Positions 5,895 to 9,541 of a stretch of 9,541 nt of DNA are shown here, piece by piece. Below the pieces are notes generated by a model. The model was not told the origin of the DNA. It did no database searches and worked only from the letters and a program-made list of their open reading frames with translations. The DNA comes from an uncultured Alcaligenaceae bacterium (lineage in GTDB: Bacteria > Pseudomonadota > Gammaproteobacteria > Burkholderiales > Burkholderiaceae_B), in the NCBI GenBank assembly GCA_937952975.1, contig CALFXX010000044.1:1-9541 (forward strand). Direction: 5' to 3'. Position 1 is the first letter of the stretch; each line of letters opens with the position of its first letter. Made by a program: the position numbers and the translations under genes.

Positions 5895-7205
5895 ATGACA
5901 CTTGCTGCACCCTCAAATACCGCTTCACTCGCCGATTGGCTCAGTTACCTCGAGCAACTTCATCCAAGTGCGATTGATATGGGGCTTGAGCGGGTGCGCG
6001 AAGTCGCAGCGCGTTTACCACTTCAAACCAGCGCCCTCAAAATCGTCGTAGGTGGTACCAACGGAAAAGGCTCGACCTGTGCCATGCTCGAAGCGATTTT
6101 GCTTGCGGCAGGCTACCGAGTCGGCCTATATACCTCACCTCATTTAGTCAACTTTAACGAACGTGCACGCCTAAACGGTGAAATCGTCTCTGATGCAGAA
6201 TTTGTGCGCTATTTCAGCATGGTAGAAGCCGCCCGTCAGGGCGTATCGCTCACGTATTTTGAATATTCAACATTGGCAACCTTAGCAATGTTTGCTGCCG
6301 CCTCGCTTGATGTCATGGTGTTAGAGGTGGGCTTGGGTGGCCGTCTGGATGCAGTCAACATCGTAGAGGCTGACTGCTCAATTATTACGAGCGTCGATAT
6401 CGATCACGTTGACTGGCTTGGCGATACTCGCGAAAAAATAGGCCTTGAAAAAGCACACATTTATCGCCACGGCCGCCCAGCGATTTGTAGTGACCCTGCG
6501 CCGCCTCAATCCTTGCTTGATTACGCTCAAACAATTGGTTGCGACCTTTGGCTGTTCGGTCGAGACTTTAATTATTCTGGTGATCGACAGCAATGGGCGT
6601 TTGCCGGTCGCCAGCAGCGGCGCAATGCTTTAGCCTACCCAGCGTTGCGTGGTGCCAATCAACTACTCAACGCCTCGGGCGCCCTCGCTGCACTCGAGGC
6701 GCTGCGCGAACGTCTTGCGGTGCCTCAACAGGCCGTACGTTTAGGGCTAATTCAAGCATCTCTACCAGGTCGTTTTCAAATTTTGCCTGGTCAGCCAACG
6801 GTCATTCTTGATGTGGCCCACAATCCACACGCCGCGGCAGTTCTTGAAAAAAACCTCGGTAATATGGGCTTTCATCCCTACACTTATGCTGTGTTTGGAA
6901 TGTTGGCTGACAAGGATATCACCGCAGTGGTTAAACACATGGCGCCGCGAATTGATCATTGGTTCTGCGCTGGCTTACCGGGCGCACGGGCTTTGTCTGC
7001 AGAGCAGTTGGCGGCCAAGGTCAAAGAGGGTATCGTGGGCAATCAAAAGCTCGGTGAGGCCGAAGTTGCCGTCAGCACCTTCCCATCGGTTGCCGAGGCA
7101 CTTGCGGCGGCCCACAAACTAAGTAAGCCGGATGATAGAATCGTCGTATTCGGATCGTTTCTGACCGTTGCCGGGGCCTTGCAAGCGAGTGGGCGGTCGG
7201 CATAA
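5895..7205 (+). CDS. folC: Bifunctional dihydrofolate synthase / folylpolyglutamate synthase
   Basis: Mur-ligase-family cytoplasmic enzyme that ATP-dependently joins L-glutamate to dihydropteroate to make dihydrofolate, then extends the glutamate tail of reduced folates. The 436-residue length fits the family (about 420-440). Seen: the P-loop GTNGKGST (54-61), TSPHL (80-84), EVGLGGRLDAVN (144-155), SVDIDHVDWLG (166-176), GLEKAHI with the Lys that is carbamylated in homologues (about 186), LPGRFQ (290-295) and LDVAHNPHAA (305-314) opening the C-terminal domain, then FGMLADKD (334-341). The start at 5895 has no clear Shine-Dalgarno; a five-codon ORF beginning at 5881 ends in TGA overlapping this ATG. 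First gene of the plus-strand block; dedD follows after 66 nt. In E. coli the gene also precedes dedD-cvpA-purF. Confidence 0.97.
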   Translation: MTLAAPSNTASLADWLSYLEQLHPSAIDMGLERVREVAARLPLQTSALKIVVGGTNGKGSTCAMLEAILLAAGYRVGLYTSPHLVNFNERARLNGEIVSDAEFVRYFSMVEAARQGVSLTYFEYSTLATLAMFAAASLDVMVLEVGLGGRLDAVNIVEADCSIITSVDIDHVDWLGDTREKIGLEKAHIYRHGRPAICSDPAPPQSLLDYAQTIGCDLWLFGRDFNYSGDRQQWAFAGRQQRRNALAYPALRGANQLLNASGALAALEALRERLAVPQQAVRLGLIQASLPGRFQILPGQPTVILDVAHNPHAAAVLEKNLGNMGFHPYTYAVFGMLADKDITAVVKHMAPRIDHWFCAGLPGARALSAEQLAAKVKEGIVGNQKLGEAEVAVSTFPSVAEALAAAHKLSKPDDRIVVFGSFLTVAGALQASGRSA

Positions 7206-7271
7206 ACGTTTTTCGCCAGTATCAGGCGCTTTTCGGGTCTGTCTTTTTTTTGAGTCAGGGTGTTTGGATCA

Positions 7272-8069
7272 ATGGGACTGTTTTCCAGAAAAGATAGTGC
7301 GGCACCGCGTAAGCCTCCGGGTAAGGTGCGCCCGTCGGTGTCTAGCGAGGCCCAGGCGGCCGATCTCCGCGTCAGAGCACGTCGCCGCTTGGCGGGAGCC
7401 GTGGCATTAGTGTTGGCGGCTGTTGTGGTCTTACCGATGCTGCTTGACTCTGAGCCCGCACGCGTTTCAAGCAAAATCCCAATCAAAATCCCTGATCGCA
7501 ATTCGCCTTTTCAACCGAACCTAAGCGAACCCGTTGCGGCCAACAATGCGCCGACTGCGCCAAGTTCTGCGGCAGCCACTAACACAGTCGCCGCTCCGCC
7601 AGTCGAGCCACCCGCGGTTGTCACAGCCGCGCCAACTAAACCTGACCCCAAGCCGCGCGTCGACACTCCCGCCGCGCCTACTAAAGTTGAAGCCCCGAAA
7701 CCAACGCCTAGCCCCGCTCCTAACACTCGATCGGATGATGGCGCTCGAGCGGTGGCTCTGCTTGAAGGTCGACCGACAGCTGAGTCTTCTAGCCCGCCTG
7801 GCTCGGTCACAACACCCAAGGCGCCAACGCGTGGCAATTTCGTTGTGCAAGCAGTATCTCTTGACGCTCCAGCTGACGCTCAGGCCCAAAAAAGTAAATT
7901 ATTGGCCGCAGGTGTCGGTAACGCCTTTGTCGATGGGCCGGTCGATGTAGGGGGTAAGGCAAGATACCGCGTGCGCGTTGGGCCGTTTCCTTCACGAGAA
8001 GCCGCGCAGGCTGCACAGACTCGTCTGCGCACGCTTGGGTTTGACGGCGCCTTTATTGCAACGCAGTGA
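7272..8069 (+). CDS. dedD: DedD-like SPOR domain cell-division protein
   Basis: Bitopic inner-membrane protein whose periplasmic SPOR domain should bind peptidoglycan stripped of stem peptides at the division septum; E. coli DedD, in the same gene position, supports constriction. With ATG at 7272 it has 265 residues beginning MGLFSRKD; a GTG at 7260 would add four residues and is less likely. Layout: basic cytoplasmic tail (1-40, ending VRARRR), one membrane helix (41-58), a Pro/Ala/Thr-rich linker (about 60-150), a short ARAVALLEGR segment (158-167) and a C-terminal SPOR domain (187-263) with FVVQAVSLDAPADAQ and YRVRVGPFPSREAAQAA. Linker low complexity produces long spurious antisense ORFs. 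The TGA stop overlaps the cvpA GTG start. Membership is clear from architecture and synteny; sequence identity to E. coli DedD is probably low. Confidence 0.9.
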   Translation: MGLFSRKDSAAPRKPPGKVRPSVSSEAQAADLRVRARRRLAGAVALVLAAVVVLPMLLDSEPARVSSKIPIKIPDRNSPFQPNLSEPVAANNAPTAPSSAAATNTVAAPPVEPPAVVTAAPTKPDPKPRVDTPAAPTKVEAPKPTPSPAPNTRSDDGARAVALLEGRPTAESSSPPGSVTTPKAPTRGNFVVQAVSLDAPADAQAQKSKLLAAGVGNAFVDGPVDVGGKARYRVRVGPFPSREAAQAAQTRLRTLGFDGAFIATQ

Positions 8070-8554
8070 CTGGGTTTGATTTTGTCGTACTAGGAGTGCT
8101 GGGCGTTTCAGTCGTGCTGGGTCTGATTCGTGGGCTGCTCAAAGAGGTGTTGTCGCTCGCGGCTTATGCATTCGCATTTGTGGCCGCGATTTGGTGGGGG
8201 CCACGGGTCGCCGATTGGTTAGCAAGCTGGATTACCCAGTCTTTTTTGCGCATGACTTTGGCTTATGTGGGCGTGTTTATTGCCGTATTGTTGTCGATTG
8301 GGATGGTCAATATGGCGTTGTCAGCCTTAATTGATAAAACGGGGTTGACCCCAGCAGATCATGGTTTAGGTGCAGTGTTTGGTTTGGCGAGAGGCATTTT
8401 ATTTGTATTGCTATTTGTGACGCTGGCTGGATTTACGCCACTACCCGAAGAGCCTTGGTGGAAGCAGGCCATGTTTTCCAAGCAAGTTGTTGGGGCGGTT
8501 CAGCAAATTAAAGCGCGCTTGCCTGAGCCGATCCGTGGGTGGTTGCCTTACTAA
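8066..8554 (+). CDS. cvpA: CvpA family membrane protein
   Basis: Small inner-membrane protein first known from colicin V production in E. coli and always suspected of an envelope or metabolic role because it precedes purF; its biochemical activity is not settled. The 162-residue product starts with GTG at 8066, overlapping the dedD TGA in GTGA, which indicates coupled translation; no separate Shine-Dalgarno is visible. It shows the family opening TGFDFVVLGVLGVSVVLGLIRG and four hydrophobic segments at about 4-21, 27-46, 60-83 and 101-123, with conserved GLIRGLLKEV (19-28) and GLARGILF (107-114), and ends with a short amphipathic cytoplasmic tail. purF lies 121 bp downstream, a larger gap than in many relatives and filled by repeats. 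Confidence 0.95.
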   Translation: MTGFDFVVLGVLGVSVVLGLIRGLLKEVLSLAAYAFAFVAAIWWGPRVADWLASWITQSFLRMTLAYVGVFIAVLLSIGMVNMALSALIDKTGLTPADHGLGAVFGLARGILFVLLFVTLAGFTPLPEEPWWKQAMFSKQVVGAVQQIKARLPEPIRGWLPY

Positions 8555-8591
8555 GTCAGACAAGATTTGAACATCTGTGGATACGACCTTC

Positions 8592-8653
8592 AGTACGACT
8601 GAATATAAACGTGGTAGGTTGTCTCGCTGAGTACGACAGAATTTAAACGTGGT
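8592..8653. repeat. Pair of 24-bp direct repeats, 38 bp apart, upstream of purF
   Basis: Copies at 8592-8615 and 8630-8653 share 22 of 24 bases; both read AGTACGAC, then A or T, GAAT, A or T, TAAACGTGGT. A weaker copy starts exactly one 38-bp period earlier at 8554, the last base of the cvpA stop codon, with 15 matches over the first 21 positions (AGTCAGACAAGATTTGAACAT). The stretch is non-coding, and AGTAC recurs just before the purF ATG. Operator sites, a processed leader, or residual tandem duplication are possible; I recognise no known purine-regulator motif. Confidence 0.85.
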
Positions 8654-8665
8654 TTAACGGTTATC

Positions 8666-8669
8666 AGGA
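8666..8669 (+). promoter_or_regulatory. Ribosome binding site of purF
   Basis: AGGA lies 6 nt before the ATG at 8676, a good Shine-Dalgarno at normal spacing. It fixes the purF start, which also begins with the required Met-Cys. Unlike cvpA, purF therefore does not depend on translational coupling. Confidence 0.8.
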
Positions 8670-8675
8670 AAGTAC

Positions 8676-9541
8676 ATGTGCGGAATTGTTGGTGTGATTG
8701 GTCGTGGCCCTGTCAATCAGCTTTTATATGACAGCTTGTTGCTATTGCAGCATCGTGGTCAAGATGCGGCGGGCATTGCAACTTCAAACGGCAATCATTT
8801 CAACATGTACAAGGCCCATGGTTTGGTGCGTGATGTTTTTCGTACGCGCAATATGCGCTCACTGCCCGGTACAACTGGTATTGGTCAAGTGCGTTACCCG
8901 ACGGCAGGCTCCTCAGATAGCGTCGAAGAGGCGCAACCTTTTTATGTAAACGCTCCATTTGGCATTACCTTCGCTCACAATGGCAATCTGACAAACTGGC
9001 GCGAGTTGCGTGTTTCGCTGTTTACGAATGATCAACGCCACATTAATACCAACTCAGACTCAGAAGTGCTGCTAAACGTTTTGGCGCATGAGTTACAGCG
9101 GGCGGCCAACGGCGTCTCTCTTGACGAGTCAGCAATTTTTCGGGCGGTCAAAGAAGTCCATCACCGGGTGAAGGGCGCGTACGCAGTTGTCGCTCAAATC
9201 GCGGGGTACGGGTTACTGGCGTTTCGTGATCCACACGGTATTCGCCCGTTGTGTATTGGCCGCTTTGACACGGCGCAAGGCCCAGAGTGGATGGTCGCTT
9301 CTGAGTCTGTGGCCCTTGAAGGTTCGGGTTTTCAGTTTGTGCGCGATGTCTTGCCAGGCGAGGCCGTGTTTATTTCGCTTGATGGCAAATTTAGCAGCGA
9401 GCTCTGCGCGCAAGGGGCACTTCACGCACCCTGTATTTTCGAATACGTTTATTTTGCTCGCCCAGATAGTTTGTTGTGGGGTATTCCGGCGCATGATGCG
9501 CGCTTTGAAATGGGAAAAGAACTGACAAAGTGCGATCCTGT
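8676..9541 (+). CDS. purF: Amidophosphoribosyltransferase (3' end cut by window edge)
   Basis: Catalyses the first committed step of de novo purine synthesis, PRPP plus glutamine to 5-phosphoribosylamine. The visible 288 codons are the N-terminal Ntn glutaminase domain and the beginning of the phosphoribosyltransferase part; the full enzyme is about 500 residues. Seen: catalytic Cys2 in MCGIVGVIG, LLLLQHRGQDAAGI (21-34), QVRYPTAGSS (71-80) with the glutamine-binding Arg73, AHNGNLTN with Asn102-Gly103 (100-107), NTNSDSEVLL with Asp128 (124-133), FRDPHGIRPL (183-192), ASESVAL (208-214) and EYVYFARPDS (256-265). After that the sequence reads LLWGIPAHDAR where relatives usually have an Asp after PDSxx. 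Start supported by the AGGA at 8666. The gene follows cvpA as in E. coli and probably shares its transcript, though the repeat-filled gap could carry a separate promoter. Confidence 0.97.
   Translation, partial: MCGIVGVIGRGPVNQLLYDSLLLLQHRGQDAAGIATSNGNHFNMYKAHGLVRDVFRTRNMRSLPGTTGIGQVRYPTAGSSDSVEEAQPFYVNAPFGITFAHNGNLTNWRELRVSLFTNDQRHINTNSDSEVLLNVLAHELQRAANGVSLDESAIFRAVKEVHHRVKGAYAVVAQIAGYGLLAFRDPHGIRPLCIGRFDTAQGPEWMVASESVALEGSGFQFVRDVLPGEAVFISLDGKFSSELCAQGALHAPCIFEYVYFARPDSLLWGIPAHDARFEMGKELTKCDP

Noticed and set aside
7206..7271. Possible terminator between folC and dedD (CGCC/GGCG stem near 7214-7228, T-run near 7243-7250)
   Set aside because: The stem is only 4 bp and the T-run is more than 15 nt downstream of it, so it does not fit an intrinsic terminator. 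The gene order also favours one transcript.
7043..7837. Long minus-strand ORFs of 152, 108 and 122 codons opposite the end of folC and dedD
   Set aside because: They lie antisense to well-supported genes, and their Ala/Gly/Arg/Ser-rich sequences reflect the low-complexity Pro/Ala/Thr linker codons of dedD.
8698..8949. 83-codon ORF and others at 9187-9525
   Set aside because: They are out-of-frame shadows of purF, which reads without interruption to the window edge.

Overview
The window looks like the chromosome of a betaproteobacterium, most likely Burkholderiales and perhaps an Alcaligenaceae-type genome of moderate G+C. This placement is inferred from the folC-dedD-cvpA-purF order, from a LexA box of the CTGT-N8-ACAG type, and from the protein sequences. 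Coding density is high. There are no RNA genes, CRISPR arrays or insertion sequences.

Left block (1-5711, all minus strand). An SOS-controlled translesion-synthesis cassette, imuA-imuB-dnaE2 (imuABC), fills 1-4441. dnaE2 runs off the left edge. imuA and imuB overlap by 71 nt, and imuB and dnaE2 overlap by a TAATG junction, so the three are probably made from one transcript. In front of imuA is a LexA box that differs from the E. coli consensus at one of 20 positions. It sits at the centre of an uninterrupted 46-bp inverted repeat (22-bp arms, 2-bp spacer), much longer than a LexA site needs. Upstream of the cassette are an NRDE/TANGO2-like Ntn-hydrolase gene (start corrected to 5419) and a 94-codon EamA/DMT transporter remnant. 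The remnant appears to have lost its middle by an in-frame deletion while keeping a good ribosome binding site and its native C-terminal tail.

Divergent region (5712-5894). This separates the minus-strand block from the plus-strand block. It contains five head-to-tail copies of a 13-bp unit.

Right block (5895-9541, plus strand). folC (folate polyglutamylation), a DedD-like SPOR cell-division protein, cvpA (membrane protein) and purF (first step of purine synthesis, cut by the right edge) lie in the same order as in E. coli. dedD and cvpA overlap by GTGA. A 121-bp gap between cvpA and purF holds two close copies of a 24-bp sequence 38 bp apart, with a weaker third copy in register.

Most of the genes are conventional. 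The points worth a second look are regulatory or structural: the oversized palindrome around the SOS box, the shrunken EamA gene acting as leader for the NRDE gene, the two unexplained non-coding repeat arrays, and a long Ser/Thr-rich linker in ImuB. I did not find convincing evidence of a wholly new multi-gene system.
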